From Povalibacter uvarum (GTDB taxonomy: Bacteria > Pseudomonadota > Gammaproteobacteria > Steroidobacterales > Steroidobacteraceae), in NCBI RefSeq assembly GCF_014202975.1, contig NZ_JACHHZ010000007.1, positions 199,913-263,912 of the forward strand: DNA of 64,000 bases, in the 5' to 3' direction. A program made the translations under genes and the position numbers. The notes under the pieces were generated by a model that saw only the letters and a program-made list of their open reading frames with translations, ran no database searches and was not told the DNA's origin. Below, one piece after another: positions 33,261 through 41,462 of the stretch. The stretch's first letter is position 1, and each line of letters begins with the position of its first letter.

Positions 33261-34262
33261 TCAACGCTTCCGGCTTCTCGTCGTCTGTTTTGGGTTCTTT
33301 GCGTAGAGCGTCGACAGATTCGCGATCGATTGCGACAGCGCCTCGCGCAACGAGTCCGGAGCGACCAGCTCTGCATCCACGCCCAGCGACAGGATGTCGC
33401 ACACAGCGTTCTCCGGGCCTTCGAGCGGAATCTGCACGGACGTCCAGCCTTTCTCGTCCGGCGGCGAACGCGTTCTCTCCGCGGCCTGCTTGACCGCGAC
33501 GCTCAGCTTCCCCAGCAACTGGAAACCGCGCTCCGACACTCTCACCGTCGCGGTAACCCGGTGCAGGCGCGCATTGAACTGCTCGACTGAATCCGACCAG
33601 TACGCGGGCAGGTCGAAATTTTTCGGGCGAGCGAAAGGAGTGTTCGTCGGCTCCAGCGACCGGATCGACGAAACGAGATACGTGGCAGGCGATGCTTTGG
33701 AGCCCAGCGCGATCAGGTACCAGACGCCCGCCTTCAGAACGAGGCCGAGCGGTGCGAGGTCCTGGACGCTTTCCCTGGTCCAGCTCTTGTATCGGACGAC
33801 GACGCGGCGTTCGCTCCATACTGCATCCGCAAGCGCCGGCAGCGTCTGCGGTCTCTCGATGGGCTTGAACCAGCCCGCGGTGTCCAGATGGAATCGCGTT
33901 GCGACGGTGTCCGCACTGCGACGGCGTTCCGAGGGCAGCGCTGCGTCGATCTTTCTTCGCGCGGCCGACATCGCATCGCCCAACCCGAGATCCGCAGCTG
34001 CTTTCGGTAGTCCGAGCAGGAAGAGCGAGCTCGCTTCCTCCACTGTCAGGCCCGTCAGCTGCGTCTTGTACCCGTCCAGCAGTTGAAAGCCTCCGGCCGA
34101 GCCGCGGTCCGCAAAGACGGGCACGCCTGCGGCGCTGAGCTGATTGATATCGCGATAGATGGTCCGGACGGAGACTTCGAGCTCCTGCGCCAGGACGGTC
34201 GCGTTGATCCGCCCCTTGGCTTGCAGCAGCAACAGAATGGACAGCAGTCGGCCCGCGCTCAT
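33261..34262 (-). CDS. DeoR/WYL-domain transcriptional regulator (333 aa)
   Basis: ATG 34262 gives the usual start MSAGRLLSILLLLQ; ATG 34283 is possible. Residues 5-60 are the helix-turn-helix (RINATVLAQELEVSVRTIYRDINQLSAAGVPVFADRGSAGGFQL), and about 115-215 the WYL domain, here GVWYLIALGSK with the Trp-Tyr-Leu core, followed by a WCX extension. WYL regulators bind single-stranded DNA or other ligands. It is divergent from a Tat-exported protein 85 bases away, its likely target. Confidence 0.93.
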   Translation of the reverse strand: MSAGRLLSILLLLQAKGRINATVLAQELEVSVRTIYRDINQLSAAGVPVFADRGSAGGFQLLDGYKTQLTGLTVEEASSLFLLGLPKAAADLGLGDAMSAARRKIDAALPSERRRSADTVATRFHLDTAGWFKPIERPQTLPALADAVWSERRVVVRYKSWTRESVQDLAPLGLVLKAGVWYLIALGSKASPATYLVSSIRSLEPTNTPFARPKNFDLPAYWSDSVEQFNARLHRVTATVRVSERGFQLLGKLSVAVKQAAERTRSPPDEKGWTSVQIPLEGPENAVCDILSLGVDAELVAPDSLREALSQSIANLSTLYAKNPKQTTRSRKR

Positions 34263-34347
34263 CTCGATAGTTTCCCGTACCATCCTGACACGCGTTGTCA
34301 GGTATGCCCGACTATAACGATCTCCGTGACCACCAACGGAGATTTTC

Positions 34348-34947
34348 ATGACTCACCGTCTCGTCGATCCCAGCCGTCGCGATCTGCTGGCAGCCGCACT
34401 GGGCGCTTCCGGAGCGATGCTGCTGTCGCCCGCGATTCAGGCCGCTGCCTCGGTCTCGGAAAAACCCGATCCCGTGTTCGCAGCGCATGCGAATGATTGG
34501 AGCTGGCTCGTGGGGAGTTGGTCGGTGCGCCACAGCCGCCTCAAGGATCGACTCGCTGGCAGCACCGAATGGGAGGAGTTCACCGGTACGTGCATCAACT
34601 GGGCGTTGATGGGAGGCCGCGGCAACGTGGACGACAACATCCTGGACTTTCCTTCCGGCCGTTATCGCGGTGTCGGCGTTCGCGCGTTCGACGTCGAGAC
34701 CCGTCAATGGTCGATCTGGTGGATCGATTCGCGACGTCCCGGAATCGAGCCGCCGGTACGCGGTGGATTCGCCGATGGTGTAGGAACATTCATCGGCGAC
34801 GACACGTGGAAGGGCAAGCCTGTGAAGGTGCGTTTCCGCTGGTCGAAGATCACACCGGCTTCAGCGCATTGGGATCAGGCGTCTTCGGGCGATGGCGGCG
34901 AGACGTGGGAGACGAACTGGCACATGGATTTCACGCGCACTGCGTGA
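34348..34947 (+). CDS. Tat-exported protein (199 aa)
   Basis: Twin-arginine signal [24 protein letters not shown] at residues about 9-32. The mature domain begins WLVGSWSVRHSRLKDRLAG and contains WEEFTGTCINWALMGGRGNVDDNILDFP and VGVRAFDVETRQWSIWWIDSR, matching the lipocalin-like DUF1579 group (heme- or hydrophobe-binding beta-barrel). Divergent from the WYL regulator. Ligand unknown. Confidence 0.88.
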   Translation: MTHRLVDPSRRDLLAAALGASGAMLLSPAIQAAASVSEKPDPVFAAHANDWSWLVGSWSVRHSRLKDRLAGSTEWEEFTGTCINWALMGGRGNVDDNILDFPSGRYRGVGVRAFDVETRQWSIWWIDSRRPGIEPPVRGGFADGVGTFIGDDTWKGKPVKVRFRWSKITPASAHWDQASSGDGGETWETNWHMDFTRTA

Positions 34948-34969
34948 CCGGATCTGTGCGGGTTCCGAC

Positions 34970-34996
34970 TGTGGGTCCGACTTCAGTCGGACGTCA
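34970..34996. repeat. Family B palindrome, single hairpin copy
   Basis: TGTGGGTCCGACTTCAGTCGGACGTCA, i.e. one arm of the 12531 element with compensating changes (CC to GA and matching partner), so the hairpin GTCCGACTTCAGTCGGAC is kept. It overlaps the TGA stop of the minus-strand lipoprotein gene (34994-34996). Confidence 0.8.
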
Positions 34997-35593
34997 GCGC
35001 GGCAGCGCCTTCGTCAGTTCGACGAGCTGTGCACGTCCGTCGTTCGTCAGCATGTACTGCGTGACCTGGTCGCCGAACGTGAGCTGGGCGCTCAACTGAC
35101 CGGCGCTCCCGATCTTCGCGAGCGTCGCAGTGCCCATCGGGAAGTACCACCACTGCGAGGTGCTGGAGAACGACGGGCCCAGCGGTTGCGACATGCCCAG
35201 CCTTTTCACATCGAGCTCCGGATTGCGCAGCTCGATGGATTCGCTGTCGACCTTCAGGATCAACTCCGGCGAGGCGCCCGTCAGTTCCTTCGGCACCAGC
35301 CACTTGAGCACGGCGAGGTATTGCACGTGAGTGCCCATGCGATTCACGTCCACACCGTGCAGCTCGATCAGGTCCAGTTCCTGTTCCTTGTGCTTGGGCG
35401 AGTTCCGGTCGCGCCGCCATCGATCGGGTCCGCGCGACGCGGCGTTGACGAGATCGATCGACGTTGCCACCGTCGTGACGGTGACGGCCGTTTGTTCATC
35501 GAGGTACTGGCGCGGTGCGGTCGGCGGGGCGGTAGTAGCGCAGCCACCGAGGACAGCGAGCGAAAAGAGTGCAACCAGCTTGCGCATCGACAT
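34994..35593 (-). CDS. Lipoprotein of unknown function (199 aa)
   Basis: Start at ATG 35593; the lipobox is LAVLGGC (Cys about residue 18). The mature protein begins with a Pro/Thr-rich linker, then a helical and strand part (TVATSIDLVNAASRGPDRWRRD; ELDLIELHGVDVNRMG; ASPELILKVDSESIELRNPE). No known domain recognised. The stop lies inside a family B palindrome, suggesting that element inserted or evolved at the gene's end. Confidence 0.85.
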   Translation of the reverse strand: MSMRKLVALFSLAVLGGCATTAPPTAPRQYLDEQTAVTVTTVATSIDLVNAASRGPDRWRRDRNSPKHKEQELDLIELHGVDVNRMGTHVQYLAVLKWLVPKELTGASPELILKVDSESIELRNPELDVKRLGMSQPLGPSFSSTSQWWYFPMGTATLAKIGSAGQLSAQLTFGDQVTQYMLTNDGRAQLVELTKALPR

Positions 35594-35691
35594 CGGGGTC
35601 TCTCGTGATCGGGCATCGCGCTTCGACATGCCGATGATGTTCGGCTGCCGCGCCGTCCGCGGTCAACTTCCGGAGGTCGAAGCGGCTTTTT

Positions 35692-36744
35692 TTAGGGGGA
35701 TTTCCCTGATCGGACCGGGTAGCCCGCTTCGCGCCAGGCCTTCATTCCACCGTCGAGCGCAGCCGCGCGCTGAAAACCCATCTCGCGCAGCGTTGCGGCC
35801 GCGAGCGTGGAGATCCGGCCGAACTCGCAGCAGGCAACGATGCGGCGCGTCGGGTCGGGCAGGTCCTGGTTGACGCGCAGCTCGAGCTGGCCGCGAGGCA
35901 GATGCTTTGCGCCGGGCACGTGAGCTTCCTCGTAGGCTTCGCGCTCGCGTACATCGAGAATGACGAGCTCGTCAGAACCGGCTTCGACACGCGACTTCAA
36001 TTCCGCCAGCGACATGAATGGCACGGTGGCTGCGGCGCGCGCGAGCATCTGTGCGACGGTCTTGCCGCCGCTCATGTTCGTTCGCAATGCTTCGGTGATG
36101 TGCGTGGGCATGTTCAGGTTGAGATTGTTCATCATCGCGATGAACCCGGCGCGATCGCGCACCTGAAGGCGTGGGTTGTTCGCGGCTTCATCGCCGATCG
36201 TCGAGTGCGTGCGATTCTTGTATTCATGCGCCGGGTAGACCTGCAGCGCCGGATCGAGTCGCAGCACGCGCTCGAACAGACTGTCGTACAGCGCATCCGG
36301 ATCGCCGGTCGGCAGATCGGTGCGGCCGGTGCCGCCCATGAGCAGCGTATCTCCCGTGAAGACGCGATCTTCGACCACGAGGCACATCGAATCACGCGTA
36401 TGCCCGGGCGTGTGGAGCACTTGCAGGCGCAACTTGCCGACGATGAGCATCTCGCCGTCGTCCACTCGCAGATTGACGAATGGCGCGGAACTCAGGCGAT
36501 ACATCGCAACGGGAATCTGCAGGCGCTGCGCCAGCTCCTGCGTGGCGGAGAAGTGGTCGGCATGCGTGTGCGTATCGACCAGATATCTGATGCGCAGGCC
36601 GTCGCGCGCCGCTGTCGCGAGGTAGCGATCGATGAGGCCGATCTCGGGGTCGATCAGCACGGCGGCGCAGCTGTCGGCGCAACCGAGAAGGTACGATCGG
36701 CAGCCTCCCGCGCTGAAAGATTCAAAGATCACGTGGGGCTCCAT
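35692..36744 (-). CDS. MBL-fold hydrolase fused to a rhodanese domain (persulfide dioxygenase-like)
   Basis: ATG 36744 gives 350 residues. Residues 1-225 are a metallo-beta-lactamase fold of the ETHE1/persulfide-dioxygenase type: THTHADH (His59, His61, Asp63, His64), HTPGHTRDS, TGDTLLMGGTGRTDL and YPAHEYKNR. Residues about 245-345 are a rhodanese domain (VILDVREREAYEEAHVPGAKHLPRGQLE), with the active loop Cys in VACCEFGRIS. In such fusions the rhodanese passes or makes persulfide which the iron centre oxidises to sulfite. The family includes only-iron ETHE1 and zinc glyoxalase II types; the GGTGRTDLP segment favours ETHE1. Confidence 0.93.
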   Translation of the reverse strand: MEPHVIFESFSAGGCRSYLLGCADSCAAVLIDPEIGLIDRYLATAARDGLRIRYLVDTHTHADHFSATQELAQRLQIPVAMYRLSSAPFVNLRVDDGEMLIVGKLRLQVLHTPGHTRDSMCLVVEDRVFTGDTLLMGGTGRTDLPTGDPDALYDSLFERVLRLDPALQVYPAHEYKNRTHSTIGDEAANNPRLQVRDRAGFIAMMNNLNLNMPTHITEALRTNMSGGKTVAQMLARAAATVPFMSLAELKSRVEAGSDELVILDVREREAYEEAHVPGAKHLPRGQLELRVNQDLPDPTRRIVACCEFGRISTLAAATLREMGFQRAAALDGGMKAWREAGYPVRSGKSP

Positions 36745-36810
36745 CGCCGCCAGAGGCGGCACTGGGCGAGGTGAGCGATGCGGCGAGTATAACGCCGGCT
36801 CGAGGAGCCG

Positions 36811-36898
36811 GGTCAGCCCGCGCCTCGCGCGGGCTCGACGTCAGGCCGTAGGCCCGGATCGCTTACGCGATGACGTCCGGCTAAAGCCGGACCCACAG
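36811..36898. repeat. Family B half-element beside a second hairpin
   Basis: ATGACGTCCGGCTAAAGCC then GGACCCACA (36870-36898) is one arm of the 12531 element, preceded by part of its centre (GGATCGCTTACGCGAT). The left arm is replaced by another hairpin, AGCCCGCGC-CTC-GCGCGGGCT. It lies between divergent genes, where a terminator role does not fit. Confidence 0.75.
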
Positions 36899-36962
36899 TC
36901 TGCGGCGCCATTCATCAGACAGTCTGCTACCTTCCACGTCTATCGAATGCGAGATTCGCCCC

Positions 36963-37772
36963 ATGACTCGAGTATCACTGCTTGGCATTCCCAATGATGA
37001 GAACTCCTCCTTTCTTCGAGGTCCGGCAGAGGCGCCGCCGCTGATTCGCCGTGAGCTCTTCTGCGATGCGTACAGCATGTGGAGCGAGACCGGCATCGAT
37101 CTGGGAGCGGAGGGCAGGCTGCAGGATCGGGGCGACCTGAAATTCGAGCCCGGGCAGGATCCCTGGGAGGCCATCGAACAGGGAGTCGCTCGCGTGCTGG
37201 CGACGGGCGATTCGCTCATCAGTCTGGGCGGCGATCATGCGATCACTCATCCGATCCTGCGCGCGGTGCGCCAGCGACATCCGAAGCTCGCGATCCTGCA
37301 CATCGATGCGCACGCCGACATCTACGATGCCTATGAGGGCAATCGGCGTTCGCACGCATCGCCCTTTGCGCGGATCATGGAGGAGGGGCTGGCGGACCGT
37401 CTCGTGCAGGTCGGACTGCGGACGATCAACGATCACCATCGCGATCAGTTCAAGCGCTTCAGCGTGGAAGTGATCGAAGCCGCGAAGTTCAGCGACGACC
37501 TGCGGCTGGAGTTCTCGACGCCGGTCTACATCTCGCTCGATCTCGATGGTCTGGATCCGGCGCACGCGCCGGGTGTCTCGCATCGGGAGCCGGGAGGTCT
37601 ATCCGTGCGACAGGTGTTGAACCTCATTCATCGCATCGATCAGCCGATCGTCGCCGCGGACATCGTGGAGTACAACCCACGCTGCGACTTCATGACCATG
37701 ACCGCGACCGTCGCCGCGAAGCTGGCGAAGGAGATCGCGGGAGCGATGTTGAGAAACGGTCGGGGATGTTGA
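36963..37772 (+). CDS. Agmatinase/arginase-family ureohydrolase
   Basis: 269 residues. The Mn-binding residues of the ureohydrolase family are all visible: GGDH (His92), IDAHADIYD (Asp115, His117, Asp119) and SLDLDGLDP (Asp193, Asp195). The family hydrolyses guanidino compounds (agmatine, arginine, formiminoglutamate, guanidinobutyrate) to urea or formamide. The loop HREPGGLSVRQ fits agmatinase-like enzymes. A lone gene; its last residues come from a 20-base tandem duplication (see 37745). Confidence 0.92.
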   Translation: MTRVSLLGIPNDENSSFLRGPAEAPPLIRRELFCDAYSMWSETGIDLGAEGRLQDRGDLKFEPGQDPWEAIEQGVARVLATGDSLISLGGDHAITHPILRAVRQRHPKLAILHIDAHADIYDAYEGNRRSHASPFARIMEEGLADRLVQVGLRTINDHHRDQFKRFSVEVIEAAKFSDDLRLEFSTPVYISLDLDGLDPAHAPGVSHREPGGLSVRQVLNLIHRIDQPIVAADIVEYNPRCDFMTMTATVAAKLAKEIAGAMLRNGRGC

Positions 37773-37781
37773 GTAACGGTC
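37745..37781. repeat. Tandem 20-bp duplication at gene end
   Basis: GATGTTGAGAAACGGTCGGG followed at once by GATGTTGAGTAACGGTC (one mismatch in 17). The stop codon of the agmatinase-like gene (TGT-TGA) lies in the second copy, read in another frame from the first. Confidence 0.8.
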
Positions 37782-37793
37782 AGAACTGGCGCG

Positions 37794-38480
37794 TCATCCG
37801 CAGCTGGTGCGCAGCGCCGGCCGTGTGAGGTGGGTTCGTCGCCGCTGAGCCAGCGCGAACAGCAGGAGGCCGGCTCCGAGCAACGCTGCCCCGGCGGGCT
37901 CCGGCACTTCGACACCCTCTCGTCGCAGCGAGGTGATGTCGAACATGCCGTTCAGGCCCGTCGTTGCCTGATCGAAATCCCAGTTCGTACCCCAGAACGA
38001 ACCGAGGCCATAACCGAAGCGGCCTGGATCGATCGCCGAATCGGACGGCCCCGTGCGGGCGTTCAGGAGGTCGAGGCCGAACAGTTCGAGCGTCGTCGTA
38101 CGCGTTTCGAGGCTGTCGGGCAGCATGTATTCGTAGTATTCGAAGAAGTTGATCGAATCCAGCGCGGCGCTGTCATCGCGATAGATCGATTGCGCGCCTT
38201 CGATTCCGGCGTAGCCAGCATCGAAGAGGAAACCATCGCCGCTGATCGATATGCGCAGCAGGCCCGTGAGGTCGCTGACGTTCTGTCGATCCGTGTCGTA
38301 TGAGAACGTTCCCGTGATGGATCGCGTGCTCAGCGACTCGAGTGTGCGTTGAGTCGAGCCGTCATCGGCATTGAACGCCGTGAGCAATCCTGTGAACGAA
38401 TAGGAGATCGGCACAGCGAGGGCGAGAAGCGGAAAGGAAAGAGCGATGGTCGCCGCGACGATTCGAGCCCAGATACACAT
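37794..38480 (-). CDS. PEP-CTERM exosortase-substrate protein (228 aa)
   Basis: A signal peptide (MCIWARIVAATIALSFPLLALA) and, at about residues 192-212, the C-terminal sorting signal VPEPAGAALLGAGLLLFALAQRRR: Pro-Glu-Pro, a membrane segment and an Arg cluster. The mature domain is strand-rich (ISYSFTGLLTAFNADDG; ITGTFSYDTDRQN), as in many PEP-CTERM proteins linked to exopolysaccharide. Exosortase (EpsH/XrtA) must be elsewhere. About 15 residues follow the Arg cluster, a bit longer than usual. Confidence 0.9.
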   Translation of the reverse strand: MCIWARIVAATIALSFPLLALAVPISYSFTGLLTAFNADDGSTQRTLESLSTRSITGTFSYDTDRQNVSDLTGLLRISISGDGFLFDAGYAGIEGAQSIYRDDSAALDSINFFEYYEYMLPDSLETRTTTLELFGLDLLNARTGPSDSAIDPGRFGYGLGSFWGTNWDFDQATTGLNGMFDITSLRREGVEVPEPAGAALLGAGLLLFALAQRRRTHLTRPALRTSCG

Positions 38481-38801
38481 ACAGCCTCCGTGCGAGCACG
38501 TGCAGGATAGACGGGAGGGTTCGACAGTGCTTTACGCCGATCCGGGCGGCCATCCGGTTCGGTACGTAAGCAGTTGACCGATAACAAGGGGATTCGCGCG
38601 TCCATCGTTCACGGGCGGAGTGCGCCTTGAGCAAGATCCTGAATTCGCGTTGCGGGTGGGCTTTCCGCGCGAGATACCCACAGCGAGTTCCCTGCCCGGA
38701 TAATCGTCAACGACGACAAGGGGCTGATCGAGCACTCGAATCCAGCCCTCTTTCCAAGATGACGGAAGAGGTGGCGCTGTCCGACGCTGATTGCGTCGGG
38801 C
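38481..38801. other. Intergenic region with no gene seen
   Basis: 321 bases upstream of the PEP-CTERM gene (its promoter should be here) and after the DUF808 stop. Short open frames occur on both strands but lack ribosome-binding sites and plausible protein composition. No strong palindrome was seen. Confidence 0.5.
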
Positions 38802-39746
38802 TCAGTGCTTGCGCTTCGGCACGAAATGCACGATCGCGACGATGATGCCGCCGATGATGAGACCGACGATGGAAGCGCCACCTGCGAACGCCAGCCATTC
38901 GGTGACGGGGCCGAAACCGGGAACCTGTCCCGCGAGCTTCGAAAGGTCATGGACGATATGCGGCACCGTGTTCAGGTGAAAGTGCTCGAGCCCATGCACG
39001 ATGATGCCGCCGCCGACCCAGAGCATGGCCGCGGTGCCGACGAAGGCCAGTCCTTTGAGCAGATGGGGCATCGATTTGACCAGGCCCCGACCGAACGCTT
39101 TGGCGGCGGCCGACTGCCGGGCGGCGAGATGCACGCCGATGTCGTCCATCTTTACGATCAATCCGACGACGCCATAGACGGCGATGGTCAGCGCGAGGCT
39201 GACGACGACCAGGGCGCCAGCCTGGATTGCGAACGGGCGGTCAGCGACGGTCGCGAGCGCAATCGCCATGATCTCGCCTGACAGAATGAAGTCAGTGCGG
39301 ATCGCGCCGGACACCTTCTGCGCTTCCAGTTGTGCCGAGCTCAACGCGAGTTCCGTCACCTTCGGCGACGCATCGACCTTGCCGGTCGTCTTGGCGACCG
39401 CCTCGATGATTTTCTCGGTGGCTTCGAAGCAGAGGTAGGCGCCGCCGATCATGAGGATTGGCGTGACGGCCCAGGGTGCGAAGGCGCTCAGCAGCAGCGC
39501 ACCCGGCAACAGGAAGAAAAACTTGTTGCGCAGTGACCCAAGGGCGATCTTCCAGACGATCGGCAATTCGCGTTCGGGCGTGAAGCCCATCGCGTAGCCG
39601 GGGGTCACGGCGGCGTCGTCGACGACGACACCGATCGCTTTCGACCCGGCTTTCCCAGCCGCGGCGGTTACGTCATCCAGGGATGCGGCTGCCAGTTTGG
39701 CGATCGCCGCGACGTCATCGAGCAGTGCTGCAAGTCCTGAAGCCAT
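38802..39746 (-). CDS. YedI/DUF808-family inner-membrane protein
   Basis: 314 residues with six or more membrane segments. The family start ASGLAALLDDVAAIAKLAAASLDDVTAAAGKAGSKAIGVVVDDAAVTPGYAMGF is seen over residues 2-56, and later IVWKIALGSLRNKFFFLLPGALLLSAFAPWAVTPILM and IGGAYLCFEATEKI. The function of DUF808 is unknown; some genomes place it near stress genes. It is a single gene. Confidence 0.93.
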   Translation of the reverse strand: MASGLAALLDDVAAIAKLAAASLDDVTAAAGKAGSKAIGVVVDDAAVTPGYAMGFTPERELPIVWKIALGSLRNKFFFLLPGALLLSAFAPWAVTPILMIGGAYLCFEATEKIIEAVAKTTGKVDASPKVTELALSSAQLEAQKVSGAIRTDFILSGEIMAIALATVADRPFAIQAGALVVVSLALTIAVYGVVGLIVKMDDIGVHLAARQSAAAKAFGRGLVKSMPHLLKGLAFVGTAAMLWVGGGIIVHGLEHFHLNTVPHIVHDLSKLAGQVPGFGPVTEWLAFAGGASIVGLIIGGIIVAIVHFVPKRKH

Positions 39747-39785
39747 TCGCAAGCGTGACGTGGCCGTGCGAGCAAGGCAAGAGGG

Positions 39786-40349
39786 CTAGCCTTCGCAGCC
39801 ATAGGTCGCGATCACCACGCCGTTCCTCGTCGTCTTCGAATCGACCAGTTGCAGGTTCTTTGGCGATCTGCCTGCGCGGAACAGGCGGGCGCCCGTCCCG
39901 GCAATCACGGGATAGATTTCGAGTCGCAACTCATCGAGCACGCCAGCGTGCAGCAGCGATTCGACCAGCGTTCCGCTGCCGTGGATGCCGATGTTCCTGC
40001 CGGGCTGTTGTTTCATTTTTGTGAGTGCGGATACGACGTCGTCTCCGAGCAGCGTGACGCTGCCACGACCGGCCGGCCAGGACATGTTCCCGAGTGTGCG
40101 CGAGGCCACGTACTTTGCAACGTTGTTGATGTGATCAGCGAAGGGCTGGACCTCTGAAGTGGGCCAGTACCCGGCCCACTCCTCGTACGTGACGCGTCCG
40201 AGCACCATCGCATCTTCCTCCGCGACCTTGCCGAAGAAGTCCGCCAGCACTTCATCCGTATCGCGCAGCCGGACGATGGAGTCGGCAACGGCGTCGAACT
40301 GGACGACGCCATCGAGCGTCATGATCAGGTGCGAAACGAGCTTTCTCAT
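39786..40349 (-). CDS. Dihydrofolate-reductase-like (RibD C-terminal) protein
   Basis: 187 residues matching the RibD_C family: MRKLVSHLIMTLDGVVQ at the start, LGRVTYEEWAGYWP, WPAGRGSVTLLGDDVVSALTKMKQQPGRNIGIHGSGTLVESLLHAGVLDELRLEIYPVIAGTGARLF (residues about 92-160). The family includes riboflavin-pathway reductases and NADPH-using stand-alone reductases of unknown substrate. Not in a riboflavin operon. Likely a general reductase. Confidence 0.92.
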   Translation of the reverse strand: MRKLVSHLIMTLDGVVQFDAVADSIVRLRDTDEVLADFFGKVAEEDAMVLGRVTYEEWAGYWPTSEVQPFADHINNVAKYVASRTLGNMSWPAGRGSVTLLGDDVVSALTKMKQQPGRNIGIHGSGTLVESLLHAGVLDELRLEIYPVIAGTGARLFRAGRSPKNLQLVDSKTTRNGVVIATYGCEG

Positions 40350-40515
40350 GTCGGTGAGCCCTGGAGCGGGTGGGGAACAGCTTCTGCCTCAGTATGAAGT
40401 AGACGAACCAGGTACCGCCGGATCGACACCGGCCAAATATTTCTGTTTGGGTAAGGCACAATCGGCCGGCCCGTATGCCAACAGAAATTGCACCGTCAAC
40501 GGCTCGAGGTCGTTC

Positions 40516-40920
40516 ATGAAAACATCGATCGCACGACTCCTGACCTGCCTGGTCGGGACAGCTGTCTCGCCATCAGTCGCAGCAGACCCGCTGGACACTG
40601 CGCTGGATGCCTACGTGGAAGGACTTCGCAAGGGAGATCTCAACATCCTGCAGGGGCTATTCCTTGGCGAGGGACAGTTCTGCATGAATCGGCAGGAGGG
40701 CATTCGTTGCTCGTCATTCGCAGCGGTGCTTCCGTCATGGATCGAGAAACCGGATGCGCAAGCGGCCGGCAGAGTACGGTCGCGGGAAGTCATCGGTTCG
40801 ATGGCCAGAGTGACCTACCAGCTCGACTTCAACGGCACGTCGTACCTGGATCATCTGCTCCTGTACGAGAGCGCCGGCCGGTGGCGGGTGGTCGCCAAGA
40901 CGACCTGGGTCGAAAAATAG
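40516..40920 (+). CDS. Exported lumazine-binding/NTF2-like protein (134 aa)
   Basis: Signal peptide (IARLLTCLVGTAVSPSVA-ADP), then an NTF2-type fold: DTALDAYVEGLRKGDLNILQGLFLGEGQFCM, RVTYQLDFNGTSYLDHLLLYESAGRWRVVAKTTWVEK. The end YESAGRWRVVAKTTWVEK is like the Putative lumazine-binding family (Lumazine_bd_2), also seen fused in the gene at 51341. Two Cys (FCMN, IRCSS) could pair. Function unknown. Confidence 0.87.
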   Translation: MKTSIARLLTCLVGTAVSPSVAADPLDTALDAYVEGLRKGDLNILQGLFLGEGQFCMNRQEGIRCSSFAAVLPSWIEKPDAQAAGRVRSREVIGSMARVTYQLDFNGTSYLDHLLLYESAGRWRVVAKTTWVEK

Positions 40921-41126
40921 CCTTCCTGCCGCGACCCCGCCCGACTCTGCGTATGACATTCCCTTAGCGATCCATCCGCCCAACCCTGCCTGTGGTCGAT
41001 GTGCGAGCGGCTTCGCGTCGGCACTCCAGCCGCGCAAGCACACTCTGTGCTGATTTTCAGGATCACCAGAGCCCTGTCGTGTTTCGTTCGCTTACTTTCT
41101 TTCCGCTGCCTTACCTGCTTGCGTCC

Positions 41127-41381
41127 ATGGCGCGCCTGCGGCCGCTGCGGGATTTCGTCGTGCAGCGGGCAAGCACAGTGCTTTCGGCGTCCGGCGCCCT
41201 CTGCGGCATGACGGGTACTGCATTGCTTTCGGCGCACCCCGGACAGACAACGGCCGTGTTTGCGCTCTACTCGGGGTCGGCTGCCGCATGGATGACGGTC
41301 GGCTACCTGACGCGGCAGCGCTGGCTTCTCGCATCGAATATTGCCTACTTGATGCTCGCATTGAAGGGTCTGATGTTCTGA
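41127..41381 (+). CDS. Small membrane protein (84 aa)
   Basis: ATG 41127 is assumed; GTG starts at 41079 or 40992 would lengthen it and none has a clear ribosome-binding site. Two hydrophobic segments (VLSASGALCGMTGTALL and FALYSGSAAAWMTVGYL, then LLASNIAYLMLALKGL). No function can be assigned. The reading frame may be real but is only moderately supported. Confidence 0.55.
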   Translation: MARLRPLRDFVVQRASTVLSASGALCGMTGTALLSAHPGQTTAVFALYSGSAAAWMTVGYLTRQRWLLASNIAYLMLALKGLMF

Positions 41382-41462
41382 GTCGGTTACCGTCGAGGTA
41401 AACCTGGACCCCGTCGACAGCCGCGTATGGCTCGTGCGCGTCGATGCTTCTATGCTGGGCGA

